From assembly GCA_036346205.1 (NCBI GenBank), contig JARFJB010001985.1:281501-345500 (forward strand): 64,000 bases of DNA, written 5' to 3'. The DNA is from Vesta saturnalis. Its lineage: Eukaryota > Arthropoda > Insecta > Coleoptera > Lampyridae. A program made the translations under genes and the position numbers. Below are positions 35,852-48,370 of this stretch, one piece after another (the first letter of the stretch is position 1; each line of letters starts with the position of its first letter). The notes below the pieces were generated by a model that worked only from the letters and a program-made list of their open reading frames with translations, ran no database searches and was not told the DNA's origin.

Positions 35852-36710
35852 TCAATAATAAGTTGCTCGGCCACGATTTGTAATGCACTCATTTAGACGG
35901 CGTGGCATGCTATCAATCAACTGATCTATAGCTGCCTCTGGTATATCAACCCAAGCTTCTTGAATACGTAGCCGGAGATCGTGTAAGTTATCTGGAGGGT
36001 GTGATAAATAAGTCAGTCGCCTATCGACCTCATCCCATACATGTTAAATGGCCAACAAATCAGACGACCGAGCAGGCCATGATAGGATGGCAATGTCAGC
36101 TTCTTCCAAAAAAACGTTTTGTAACCCTTGTCGTATGAGGGCGCGCATTATCCTGTTGGAAAATAGGATTTTTCAGCCCCTGAAGATATGGAAGCGCAAC
36201 GGGTTCTAGCACATTGGCAATATAATCAGCGGCGTTTAAGTTGCCATCAATGAAGACCAAGGGTGATCTGCTACTGTAACATATTGCACCCCATATCATC
36301 ACTCCTTGTGTGAGGGCTGTTTTGCGTTCTACAAGAAATGTTGGATTTTTACGTTCTCCACGCATACATCTGACCCTCCTACGACCATCGTGGACCCACA
36401 AGCAAAATCAGGACTCGTCAAAAAACACAATTCGATGTCATTCTTGCGCCCAATTCGCTCTTTCGTTGCTCTATTCTAACCTGGGTAGACGGTGAAGTGG
36501 TGTAAGAGGAAGACATAAAAATGGACGATATGAACGCAGCCCATAAGACATTATCCGGCGATAAACAGATGACATTGACATTCTGGGTCCCACGCCTCTC
36601 ATACAATCATTTGCAATCGATCGAGTTGTTGAAAATCTGACTCTTGTGGCCAAAAGTCTTAAACGACGTTCTTCGCGATCTGTAGTCCTGCGGGGACGGA
36701 TGTTGAGGAA
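35852..36710 (-). pseudogene. Tc1-like transposase relic with lost catalytic glutamate
   Basis: Minus strand, stop TGA at 35852. Blocks in order: RPRRTTDREERRLRLLATRV (about 36700), SSVYRRIMSYGLRSYRP, CVFFDES-stop-FCLWVHDGRRRV (first aspartate, about 36415), TQGVMIWGAICY, PIFQQDNARPHTTRV (second aspartate, about 36140), ADIAILSWPARSSDLLAI-stop-HVWDEV (about 36060) and MPRRLNECITNRGRATYY (C-terminus). The stop inside DES(R)FC is a CGA-to-TGA change. The codon for the third catalytic residue, glutamate in 'SPIEHVWD', is TAA. Further frameshifts lie near 36480 and in the T7 run near 36110. The N-terminal DNA-binding half is not readable and the terminal inverted repeats were not identified. Confidence 0.88.
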
Positions 36711-37394
36711 GCAAGCGGGATAAAGTTGATGGGACAGAGAATTACTCCAGGCGATGGGGATCGTGGGATCTCATCAACCTCAAAAAAAGAAATAAAACAT
36801 TAGAAAGGCATCAATAGTGTTAAAAAAACAAAAAAAAAAGTTAAAAACGTAAAAAGAATGGTTTCTACCTGAGCCAATTCATCGTTGCTCGATAAAAAAT
36901 ATGATGGGGAAGTTGCTCTAGAATTCATTCGTTGTACGATTTGGTACTACAGAAGCAGTTGTAAGAATAATTTCTACTGTTTTCGTTTCGCTAATTATAG
37001 ATGTTTCCCCCACTAAAACCAACGTTTTTCATGCATTTTTAGAGGACACTTTTGAAGATCTGCTGAGCCCTGCTTCTACAGTGGAATTTATGGAGAAGTG
37101 GCCGTACAGTAGTTCCACAGCAGAAGGAGTGGTAAGGGAGCACATTTCTGAGATTGTCCTGAGCCAAAGAGTTCGATGAATATACTTACCTGCACAATCA
37201 CCGGTGAGGGATATAGTGAAAACGCAGTATCTTGTCCCCAGAGTGTATTGAGCCCTACATGTCCTGCAGAGTTTCTGGAAAGCAGTTGGTTTTAACACCG
37301 TATTTCCAGCTCAAAGCACATAGTAGGGTGATGTACAATATTGGTAGAATATGTGTGATCAGAAACATTCTATTCCGACTACTCCTGTTATTTT

Positions 37395-37972
37395 CTCACT
37401 ACCAACCTAGAAGAAATGAAAGAAAATTTTTTGGAACAATTTTGGTCTGAAGATGTCCAAAGCGAAATACGACCAAAATTGTACACACCAACACAGTATA
37501 ATCAACGCAATGGGAAATATGTAGACCACGTGTGGTTCTGGGTGAATAAGACCATTCACCTACAGCCACCGATACAAGAAAAACAAATGGTAAAGGCATT
37601 AACTAGGCATTTTCCGAGTCAGATGGAAAACACATTAATTGGCTCAGGCGCAAAAACAATTGATCAGCTAATAAATGCATTAAGAAGGATACAAGCGGCA
37701 AACGCCAGTGAAATGGCAGCGTGGAGTCCACCCCAAAGGAAAAGGGACAGCAATGAACACAACAATTAGCAAATAGACCGATGGCCACAAAGAAGGAACG
37801 TTAATACAACGTATTACAGGAGAGGTAGAGGCAGTTTTGGACCAAATAGAGGATTGAGTCGAAGAACGTATGAACACTGCAGATATCAGGAAAATTGCTC
37901 TAGGTACGATAGATTTAATGATGAACAGGAAGGGGGTCCCAGAGCCTCCTCCCAACCGTCGAAAAACTAAAT
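37395..37972 (+). pseudogene. Gypsy-like retrotransposon gag fragment
   Basis: The plus-strand open part, MKENFLEQFWSEDVQSEIR (37416) to SNEHNN, contains a capsid-type motif series (FLEQFWSEDVQSEIR, HLQPPIQEKQMVKALTRHF, AKTIDQLINALRRIQ). These resemble the Gag capsid C-terminal region of insect Ty3/gypsy elements. After one stop the same frame continues with an Arg/Gly/Tyr-rich tail (TYYRRGRGSFGPNRGL, YDRFNDEQEGGP), which looks like a nucleic-acid-binding Gag tail. No protease or polymerase follows and the 5' part of Gag is unreadable. The family call is from motif memory, so moderate confidence. Confidence 0.6.
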
Positions 37973-40900
37973 CCGTCAAGGCGAGAAGCTCCGCTGGTCT
38001 CGAGTACTGTACGTACGGAGGAGCAACAAAATTTAATTAGCTTTATTAGCTAATTTTATAACAATCCACATATAGAACAAAGGAAAAAAGACGAGGAGCA
38101 AGATCGAGAAACAGATACTTAATTTCTAGAAAAGAACTCCGTTATTTACGGATCCAGACTAGTTTTAAAAATTTGAAAATTAACTTATTTTGGTTTGATC
38201 TTTTGCTAAACAATTATTTGTCATCTCCTTGTATTACTACTACATTTTTCCTCAGCAATTAGCAACCTCGGCCCATAAACGTCTATCTAGGTGTAGACCA
38301 AGGCTCTTACTGCACTTTACGCCGGAGTTTAATTTATGATTTGGAATTTAGGTTTGTTGTTTGACATCTTTTATATATATTTGAGTTGAGGTTATGAAAT
38401 ATTTTGTCACTGTGTAGAAATTGTTGGAGAAAGTTAAGCTTTCAGTTTTTCTGTAAGACATAATTGGAAATTTGGGTATATTCAGTTGTGAAGTTTGGAA
38501 AGCACTGATTTTAGTTATCAACTTATGGGGAAATTGGTGATGCTGAGTATATTGGAAGCTCTAGTAAGTTATTTGATACTCAGTATAATGGTTATTGTTT
38601 TCTTAAATATACAGAAATGTAAAAATTGAGATTATACGTGCCGCGTATTTTAAAAATAATTTACGGATATTGGTGTTCTAATGTAGTAAAAATAATTAAA
38701 GAATGTGGTTTTTATTTTAGTATATGTCTGATAATTTTTTAGTAGCTGATTTTTGATTTGTTAGTTTGGTTTTTAAGCGGACATTACGTCGTTATACATT
38801 TTTTCTTTATATCTCAAGCTACTTCTTGAAATTGGGTGGAGTGATACGTAAAATTTAGTTTAGAAAAGAATTGAAAGTGAGGTGAATATAGATTTTATAG
38901 TGTGTTAAGTTAGGATGTTTTTCAAGGCAGTGGAAACGACAAAAATATATTGCGTTTCAGATGTTTGTGTGGCAGCTTGATTCTGCAGGTAAGTACTTAC
39001 AACGTATTTTTATAATTCGTCTACGCCGATTTTCCCGATTTTCTCGTGAACGGTTTAAATGAATTTTTAGCAAAGGGATTGACTAGGGTTCTTGAAGTGC
39101 AAGATGGTGAATTCTGGACGAGTTGCGAAAGGGATATTCTGTAGTGAGCTATGCATTAAGTTGTGAACGGAAAGGTATCCGGAAGTTAGAGCGGTGGTCG
39201 TCGAGTTAAACTTCCGTTAGGTTGTGTAATTTTATGGAGAGTTTGTAGATCATATCTTATTTTCTGCAGTTTTATTTTCCCGGTACACTAATATCATTTT
39301 AGCGAAAGATAATCGTGAACGGCTTTATTGAACGTATAAGCAATTAAGAGTGTTGTGTTAATAAACTTGTGATTGTTAACGGGTGTCAATTAAGCAAGAA
39401 GTTGTTGCAGCGATCATTGGAACTAGCTGTATTGCTTTAAAAATTATCTTGAGCTCTGCGGACGGCAATTGTACCCAGCCATTAGCTTTTGCAATATAAT
39501 TTTCAATATCGCAAGAAATACACATGGTGAAGAGCAACCAAACGACCGTACGGACAGTGGAGATCGAGTTCTAAGGCTCTGAGCATCTCGTTACTGATTC
39601 TGTTCATGCATGAGTGTGTAAGTTAATTGAAGTGCTTATTGTTATTTTGGTTTGCAATAAATACTCTCCACCACTCACCATTAATTGTGGCTCCTGGGGT
39701 GTGTGCTTGTGGGAGGGTGTTTTTGTGTATGTTGCATGATTAGAACGAAAGCTTTGCAGTATTGGGTGGTAACGTTTCAAATAGATTAAGTACTTACGTG
39801 TTTGACTCGAAAGCGTAATATGCATTGAACTAGTAGAGATTATACGTATTGAAATATGATTCTCATAACGGAAAGTTATATATTTAGGAATTAAGATGCG
39901 CCGCTGGAAGGAGGTTGAAAATGAATTGCGAATACATTGAAACATTTTGTATGAATGTAACATATATTTTATGTTCGGGTTATTTAATATTGTTAGGAAA
40001 TAGAAAGAATAAACGTCGTTTGAAAGATTATATTTTGGTCCATCAAAATTGTATGTTATCTTTACACATAACTGTTACCTACTATGTTATTTTTGCAAAA
40101 TGGGCTCAATGCAGACTACTTCTTAAGATGAATTCATTAGTATTTGATACAAAATCAATTAAAAATTGATGTAATCGGTTCTGATCGGGTAAAAAACCTA
40201 GTTCATTTATATTAGAATATTTAAATTATATAAAAATTATTATATGGAAATTTCATAGTAGTCCTAACAAATTATTTAAAATTTCATGTGGTTCTACGCC
40301 TAAAAAAGGAACCACAAGCACAGGAAAGTTACCAAGACCTTCTAGAAAGTTGTTTTTTTTGAATTTTTATTGGTGATTCGAAATATTCCTACGCATGTAA
40401 GAGTGAACATCTATAAATAGGACTAAGGGACGAAAGATAGTCAGTCTACACCTTATATCAATGCGGAAATGTCGAAACCGAAAAATTTTTGGCCATTTTT
40501 AATTTTGTAATTTTAAATTGTAATAAATTTCAATTACTTAAATTTAAAGTTTTTTGTTGGCAATAATTTAAACATAAGGTTGTTGAACTCTATTCGTGCT
40601 TATGTAGTAGATTTAAAATAGCTCGTTTCAAATTATGAGATTTGGAGCATTTAAGATGTGTAACATCCATTATTTTGGATGTTACATTATTTAAACAGAT
40701 AGCTGTTAAAGACCTTTGTTCACTGCTGGTCCTATTATTTTTTATTTAACGTTGTCCTCATTATGTTATTTTCCTAAAGTAAATCATTTAATACTCAAAG
40801 TTGTTGATGGCCACTCTTACTTAACACACATTTTCAGAATTTGGAACCACTGGTTACAGTTGGTAACATTGAATGTTATTTAGTGAGTTCTTTTAAAAAG

Positions 40901-43900
40901 AACGTTTCTTCTTCCTGTTTTCAAAAGTTGTGCAAGCTACGCTTTAATGCCTAAAGAAATCAAATAATTTCTGGATTTATTTCATCCATCGAAGAAAGTC
41001 GGATTTATATTTGTTCTTCAGTATAACAAATGATTAATTGGTATTGTTTATTACTACGCATTTTGTGGATATAAAAGGTTATTAAAGGCGTTCAGGTATG
41101 CCTCACTTCCTTTTTGTTTCTGTATTTAAAACTTGCTTTACTTTCAGCCATCACCACAATTATCTTGTAATTTAAAATCACATACTTTAAGGAAAATACT
41201 TTAAATATCTCGATATTTAAACTTTGGCTACGAACATAAGTTTATCTCGGAATTTCTACTTTGTGAACCTCGTGAAGAGGTTCGACTTCCACTTCTACAT
41301 TTACTTTTACTTCTACTATTACTTTACTCTGGGGATAACTGAGACAACCATAAATTTGTTTTTACTCCTTCAATAACTGCATACACAATTGGATAGAATG
41401 CTAACTACTTCTCACTTTTGGCGAAATGTCACATTGACTGGAAATTCCCTTAATTAGTATTACTGAATATCACGAAGATCTGTAACTAACTCCGATAACA
41501 GGACGAATTCCAAAACTAAGTTAAAATATACATTTATATGCCTTTGTGTGTGAATGCAAACACACTTTTAAATTCTGTAAATGTACAACTTGCCTTACTT
41601 TGTCATAGGTTTACTTAAAACAATTATTTCACTTTAAAGTTTAATATAATTATCTGCATTATTTTTAAAACAAAGTCAACATTACATCATTTCGATTTAT
41701 TCCTAAATATTATTTCTTTTTGTAAACACAGGTAAATGCATTTATCGTCGATCTCTATGTATTATTGTTGTGTTACTAACTATATAATGTTTAAATATTC
41801 GTCTCATTGGGAGACTAATGTATAATTGACTGCTATAGTTTAACTAATTTATTATTTGGTTTTTATTATTGTACATTGTACAATACGTTTAAATGTTTTG
41901 TTGGGTGGCCTGCATTTGAATTAGCAATGGCAATTTTGATGTTAATATAAATATAATCTTTCTTGTTTTGCTAAAAAGACATTTTAAATTCAAACTTCAT
42001 TAGCTTGGGATCATCCTAATTTAATTTAATTAGACCTTTGATTTAAATTCCTTTTGTTGCATCACATGGATTACATCCATTATTAATTTCATTTCATTTT
42101 TTCATTACCTGTTTAAGTTAAACAAAGAATAATTACAACCTTTAGTTACTTTTGGGGTTTACATTATTTGAATAAAGGTTTTGGTACTATTTTATCTATT
42201 ATTGCTATCCATATAAAATTTTTGTATGTATAACCTTTCTGTTATAGGAAACCTATTTCATTGTATAATTACTTTTCCGTGTTGTGAGTTAACTTTCCTG
42301 TTTCGAGTTTTGAGGAAAGGGATCTTTTTTTTATTTTACCTAAAAAGCGTATAACACACCAGTTGTGTATAATCGGTTCAGTCCCTAAACAATTTAAATG
42401 TAAACCAATATTTATGACTAAAAGTCAAAGATTAATTTAATTAAACTGAGGCAAATTGTTCACAGTATTGATACTAACTATTATTACATCGAATGATTTA
42501 GTAGAATTAAAACCAGTATTAACTTCGATTACTGTTATGCTTTATTGATGCATTCATTCTTCAATAACAATATTAAATATTAATACAGGTGAATACACAT
42601 TTCAAATTAAGAAACCTTACCAAAGTTGGCCATGGTTAGTTTTGATTAGAAATTAGCGTATATCTGTATCAATTTTCAATATCGGCGGTAAGTTCTGAGC
42701 TTGCTGAATACATTACTCAATTAATGGCATTTGTCGAAGTTTAACAATCTATGTTGAATATATACATGACGTTCACATATTAAAGAGCTAGCTTGGGTAA
42801 ATAATAGGCAATAATTATTATATTTTATCTTACAAAATAATTATACAATTGCATGTTATATTACAATTTATAACCCATAATATGGGGCAAGAATGTCCAG
42901 TGTTTCGACACAATGGGCCACCCAAAGTGGTGGACAAAAATTAGATGTCATTATACGTCTTAATTTGTAAGACGAATTAGTACGACTTATCGTCAAACTT
43001 ATCTGCATAGATTACATCACAATTAGCTTTATCATTCATTGTTCCATTACAAATTTAAAGCAGGTGCACGTAAAATGTTCTTTTGTGGATTTTCAAGTAG
43101 GTTCCACTCATGTATTCTATTTTGCACTGCCTAGTGGCAAGGGATTTGGTCACCCAAGCTAATCAACGTTTCTGACCTTACAGCGAATACCTTGTTTTAG
43201 ATCACTGCCCCAAAATAATTGTCTACAACAATAATGTAAGAGCATGACCCAATTACTTGAATGTAAGTTATTACTTACTTCATATAAATATTATTTAATA
43301 AAATTTATGTTTCTTTAATTTTAGATGAACTAGTTTTAAGGTTAAGTTTCAAGTAACAACTATCCTAAAAGGACTGTACTAATGAAAGTGTCCTAAAGAA
43401 GAAGTTGCTTAAAAGATACGTTAAAAAAGAAAAAAATATTTTAGTGCGTCTTTGCCACAAACAGTTTAAATTTTAAATTGAATAAGCTACCATACCTATG
43501 ATTTTTTATTTATTATACAATTGGAAGGTTTAAACATTACAATCATGTATCTATATCAATTACAGTATTAACGTTCAATATTGAAGTGTTTCGGTTTAGT
43601 TTTGAACTTTGAACTTTTTGAATACTGAAATATTGATTGCAGAAGGGCGTTAGATATTTCATGCTCCTCAATACTAAATTTGCATTGGGAAATTAAACAT
43701 TTCCTAACATTGTTTGGGATAGCTAAAATATTTTAACAGTAATTCACAATACAACGTTACACAGATTCTTTAAAATACAGGAAACATTTCTGTTTATTAA
43801 ATATTATTTCATTTTTAGTAGGAAAACTAAAAATTTTGTTTTGTTTTTCCATGCTTAAGTTTTTTTCTGTGTAGGGATAATATTTGATGAAGTATGTAAA

Positions 43901-44435
43901 GGTACCGCTATCAGAGTTGGTAAAAAATAAATGATTTATAATATAAAATATGTAAATAATTAGTCATCGCTAACTTGGTACATAAATATTTGGAAAATAA
44001 ATTAATAAAGACTAATTTCAAGAATCACGAAATAAGCTTTACACAGGATATCTGTACCATTGCATGTTTCTTATAAATTAAATTGGTAATATAATTTCTA
44101 CTAACTTACATTAGAAACTGAAATTTATTATAATGGCAAAACATAAACAACAATTGTTACAGAAAAGTAATATAAAGGAAAAGCATTGTTCATAAATTTA
44201 TGCTTTTTTATGGTACAGGGCAGCTTGCCTTTATCTTAATCTTGTAACGAATTCCATATTTAAGGGAATTTATTTCTATGTAGGTAGAATTACATGTTGG
44301 TAATGGAAGGTTTAGTGACCCTTTGCGCGTGATTTTGCATCGACGTTAGAAACGATGTACAAATTTTTTGCAAATAAACATGGTATAGAAATAAGCGACA
44401 GAAGTGGAAACTAAAATTTCTATTAAATATTTGTA
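37973..44435. other. Long intergenic stretch, only short hairpins
   Basis: About 6.5 kb, AT-rich, with no recognised coding remnant. A 119-residue minus-strand frame (39604-39963) has no family resemblance and is probably chance. Two compact hairpins stand out: TGTGGTTC/GAACCACA near 40288-40318, and an 11 bp perfect stem TGTAACATCCA/TGGATGTTACA with a 6 base loop at 40659-40686. Confidence 0.4.
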
Positions 44436-45988
44436 AATGTAAGTGTAAGTGTAAGTGTAAGTGTAAGTGCAAGTGCAAGTGCAAGTGCAAGTGCAAGTGC
44501 AAGTGCAAGTGCAAGTGCAAGTGCAAGTGCAAGTGCAAGTGCAAGTGCAAGTGCAAGTGCAAGTGCAAGTGCAAGTGCTAGTGCGCAAGTGCAAGTGCAA
44601 GTGCAAGTGCAAGTGCAAGTGCAAGTGCAAGTGCAAGTGCAAGTGCAAGTGCAAGTGCAAGTGCAAGTGCAAGTGCAAGTGCAAGTGCAAGTGCAAGTGC
44701 AAGTGCAAGTGCAAGTGCAAGTGCAAGTGCAAGTGCAAGTGCAAGTGCAAGTGCAAGTGCAAGTGCAAGTGCAAGTGCAAGTGCAAGTGCAAGTGCAAGT
44801 GCAAGTGCAAGTGCAAGTGCAAGTGCAAGTGCAAGTGCAAGTGCAAGTGCAAGTGCAAGTGCAAGTGCAAGTGCAAGTGCAAGTGCAAGTGCAAGTGCAA
44901 GTGCAAGTGCAAGTGCAAGTGCAAGTGCAAGTGCAAGTGCAAGTGCAAGTGCAAGTCCAAGTCCAAGTCCAAGTCCAAGTCCAAGTCCAAGTCCAAGTCC
45001 AAGTCCAAGTCCAAGTCCAAGTCCAAGTCCAAGTCCAAGTCCAAGTCCAAGTCCAAGTCCAAGTCCAAGTCCAAGTCCAAGTCCAAGTCCAAGTCCAAGT
45101 CCAAGTCCAAGTCCAAGTCCAAGTCCAAGTCCAAGTCCAAGTCCAAGTCCAAGTCCAAGTCCAAGTCCAAGTCCAAGTCCAAGTCCAAGTGTAAGTGTAA
45201 GTGTAAGTGTAAGTGTAAGTGTAAGTGTAAGTAGTGAAGTGTAAGTGTAAGTGTAAGTGTAAGTGTAAGTGTAAGTGTGGTGTAAGTGTAAGTGTAAGTG
45301 TAAGTGTAAGTGTAAGTGTGTGAAGTGTAAGTGTAAGGTGTAAGTGTAAGTGTAAGTGTAAGTGTAAGTGTAAGTGTACGTGTAAGTGTAGTGTAGTGCG
45401 TAGTGTCGTGTAGTACGTGTACGTGTACGTGTAGTGTACAGTGTACGTGTACGTGTACGTGTACGTGTACGTGTACGTGTACGTGTGCGTGTCGTGTACG
45501 TGTACGTGTACGTGTACGTGTACGTGTACGTGTACGTGTACGTGTACGTGTACGTGTACGTGTACGTGTCGTGTACGTGTACGTGTGACGTGTACGTGTA
45601 CGTGTACGTGTACGTGTACGTGTACGTGTGACGTGTCGTGTACGTGTACGTGTACGTGTACGTGTACGTGTACGTGTGACGTGTAGCGTGTACGTGTACG
45701 TGTACGTGTACGTGTACGTGTACGTAGTGCGTGTACGTGTAGCGTGTACGTGTAGGTCGTGTACGTGTACGTGTACGTGTACGTGTGACGTGTACGTGTA
45801 CGTGTACGTGTACGTGTACGTGTACGTGTACGTGTACGTGTACGTGTACGTGTACGTGTGCGTGTACGTGTGACGTGTCGTCGTGTACGTGTACGTGTAC
45901 GTGTACGTGTACGTGTACGTGTACGTGTACGTGTACGTGTACGTGTACGTGTACGTGTACGTGTACGTGTACGTGTAAGTGTAAGTAA
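44436..45988 (+). repeat. 1.55 kb hexanucleotide array in homogeneous blocks
   Basis: One continuous hexamer array made of successive variant blocks: (GTGTAA)n at about 44436-44467; (GTGCAA)n at about 44468-44956, with one break at 44577-44586; (GTCCAA)n at about 44957-45190; an irregular (GTGTAA)n block at about 45190-45385; and (GTGTAC)n with frequent slips at about 45386-45975, returning to GTGTAA at the right edge. The long open frames it creates (Lys-Cys, Gln-Val, Thr-Tyr and similar dipeptide repeats on both strands) are artefacts of a 6-base period, not genes. Confidence 0.95.
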
Positions 45989-47761
45989 TTTTGTGTTCGT
46001 GAAAGTTCATATGCGTATTAGTGTAGGTATAAGAGGGGGTCAAGGTGCAAGTAAAAGTATAAGCACAAGTACAAGCGCGTTCACAAGTAATAAGTACAAG
46101 TATAGGGTGTCTTACTCTTAAGGGCTTATTAGGTCACACAACGTTACTCGTATTTTAAATCTGATAATTAGAAGCAAACAGTTTTGGAGAATAGAATATA
46201 GCGTTTCGGAACATTTTGATAGTAATCACATCTCTCCTAATTGAGAGAAGCAGAAAAGTTTTTAAGTATTCTTTCACAATTAATCAACAGAAAAGTAATC
46301 ATAGTGGATACTTTGCATTTTTCCGCTGTTATTGGAAAAGAACAAGCTTATGAAACATCGAGAGGATGTGAGGTTAATCGCAGTAGCAGAAGGTTGACTA
46401 TGTACTACATAAAATCTGTTAGTAGAAATGTACTGCGATAGTGGAGTATGTATAAGGAATAAAGAGCAAGTTCAGAAAAAACTGTTACATATAATCGAAG
46501 TGAAAGCATTAATACAAATAATTGGAGAATAATACAATAATGAGTAACACTATGAGGAGAAAACATTAAAATAGTATATTTCATATTGTAACGACGTAGG
46601 ATCTCCAGTGACGTATCATTTGAATGGTGCACTTTTTGCTAATACGAAACGTTGAATCGTTTCCAGGCTCCAATAAACAGTACGTGCTGATGGTTATTAT
46701 GACCAAGTTGGTCGGTATGTCAAAATAACGAGTAGTCGTTAAGATCAACGAGATCGATTTAAACTAGAGGGGGGACTTAAAGGGAGAGGGATCGTATTAA
46801 ATAAGACAAACGTTATTTCATGACAGGATAGTCACACTTACTGGTTCACAGAATGGTTTGTAACTCAATACGTTTACATAAAAGTGGATAACGTACTTAT
46901 CCCAGATACATATTTTTTAGACAGAACTGCCCTAGTGGCAATAATGTTATAATGAAGAATAAATGATAATAATAGTATATAAGGTATAGTACCCGGTCGC
47001 ATCTGTAAGGACGCTTACAAAATAGAAAGTAGACTCACCGAAACTGCTAAAGTTGAAGGCACTAGCTACAATAAAAAATCATCGGGACGTCGCGTTTCAT
47101 AATATGTCTATTAAAGAACAAAATGGAAGAAAACCACAAAAAAGTTATTTTAGGGACATTTTATGTTAAAGAAAGGTATTGAATAATTAATTATCTTTAA
47201 TAGTTTTCGAAGTCCTCACAAAATGTATTTTAACGCTATCGACAAAGTACCTTTATTTCTATACACATTTTAACCAATCTAAGTGCCCTTCATTGTTAAA
47301 AATTGCGTACACCTTTTTTGGAAATAAACACAAATGGGCTAAAGTACGTCTCTGAATCTCAGACAATAATAAATCATGTTTTAGTGAAATAATGTTGTTT
47401 TATTGCATGGAAGCGGTAAACAGAAACTAGTAGCAAAGCGGGCTAGTTTAAACGAAGATGCTGTAAATGTACCGCTGCGAAATATTGTGTTAAATAAAGA
47501 TAGTTCAGGTAAACGGTAAACAAGAGACGACCTCTGAAGCTACGACCTAAGTCTGAAGATCAGACAACCCATAGACGTGCAGTTGGGATTTCAGTGTATT
47601 AAAAAGTGTACATTAATTATCAGATAATTGAAAGGTGTGAAAGTATTGCTGATGTTTTGATTAATATGTAATAATTATAAATGTAGTTTACATTAATTTT
47701 TTTAAATTTAATATTGTTATAAAGGTAGATTTTGGAAACAAATGCGATATGTAACTAACAA
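45989..47761. other. Intergenic, nothing assigned
   Basis: It starts with diffuse TAAGTACAAG/CAAGTAAAAG traces of the hexamer array (to about 46110). After that comes AT-rich sequence without recognised features. 47645-47761 is the non-coding 3' flank shared with the DDE_3 relic at 10301. Confidence 0.45.
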
Positions 47762-48370
47762 TCAGTCTTTATCATCCTCATCTGATTCGAAGAGCTTCCA
47801 TCTAGTGCTACTGATATAGTTTTTTCTATTGTCACATCAAGTTCTCACATGTACTGTTCCTCTTGAATTACATGACCAACACACTTTTTCACTTTTCTGC
47901 ATTGACATTGTCTATGGCTTGCATTAAAAGTTGTCGCACTTCACTTAATTTAAAGCTTGATTGTTACGACTTACTTCACTTTTTATTTGAGCCCAAACAA
48001 TTTCTTCAAATTGTATTTGTTTTGATGTTAACCATTTGGCAACGTCTCGTTTTTTCCATGCAGTTGTTGGTAAGCTTTCTACTTGCTCATAATGGTAACT
48101 TGCATTATCCAAAAGAATTACCGCTCCTCCTGGAATGTTTGCTATGATGTGTTCAAAATATTCTTCAAAATCATCAGCATTCAATCTTCGTGATAATTCC
48201 TTGTATGCTTGGACACAAGTAAACCATTTTTGAAGAATCCGTTAGCGCTACCTATATGTGTAATAATTAGTCGTTGACCTCTGTGGCGGATTTGTTCCAG
48301 TCGACCAACCCTCTTCGACTTCCTAATGGGGACTTTATTTTGGCAAATTTTTTTTTACACTATATCGTTC
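47762..48370 (-). pseudogene. DDE_3 transposase, 5'-truncated second copy
   Basis: Same family as the 10301-11492 relic. The minus strand reads a degraded GYSVKK-like start, then LIITHIGSANGFFKNGLL, MNADDFEEYFEHIIANIPGG and AVILLDNASYHYEQVESL (second catalytic aspartate, about 48110). AKWLTSKQIQFEE is then joined directly to IVWAQIKSEVSRNN. The segment with the PYHCELNPIE-type third acidic residue, present at about 10560 in the other copy, is deleted. The N-terminal third is missing. The TGA stop at 47762-47764 and the downstream flank align with the first copy. Non-functional. Confidence 0.85.

Noticed and set aside
39604..39963. 119-residue minus-strand frame as a host gene
   Set aside because: No family resemblance. 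Composition (Ser, Thr, His, Ile) fits translated AT-rich noise.
44346..46043. Very long open frames (up to 565 residues) on both strands
   Set aside because: They are pure dipeptide repeats produced by a 6-base tandem array. No start context, no sequence complexity and open in many frames at once.
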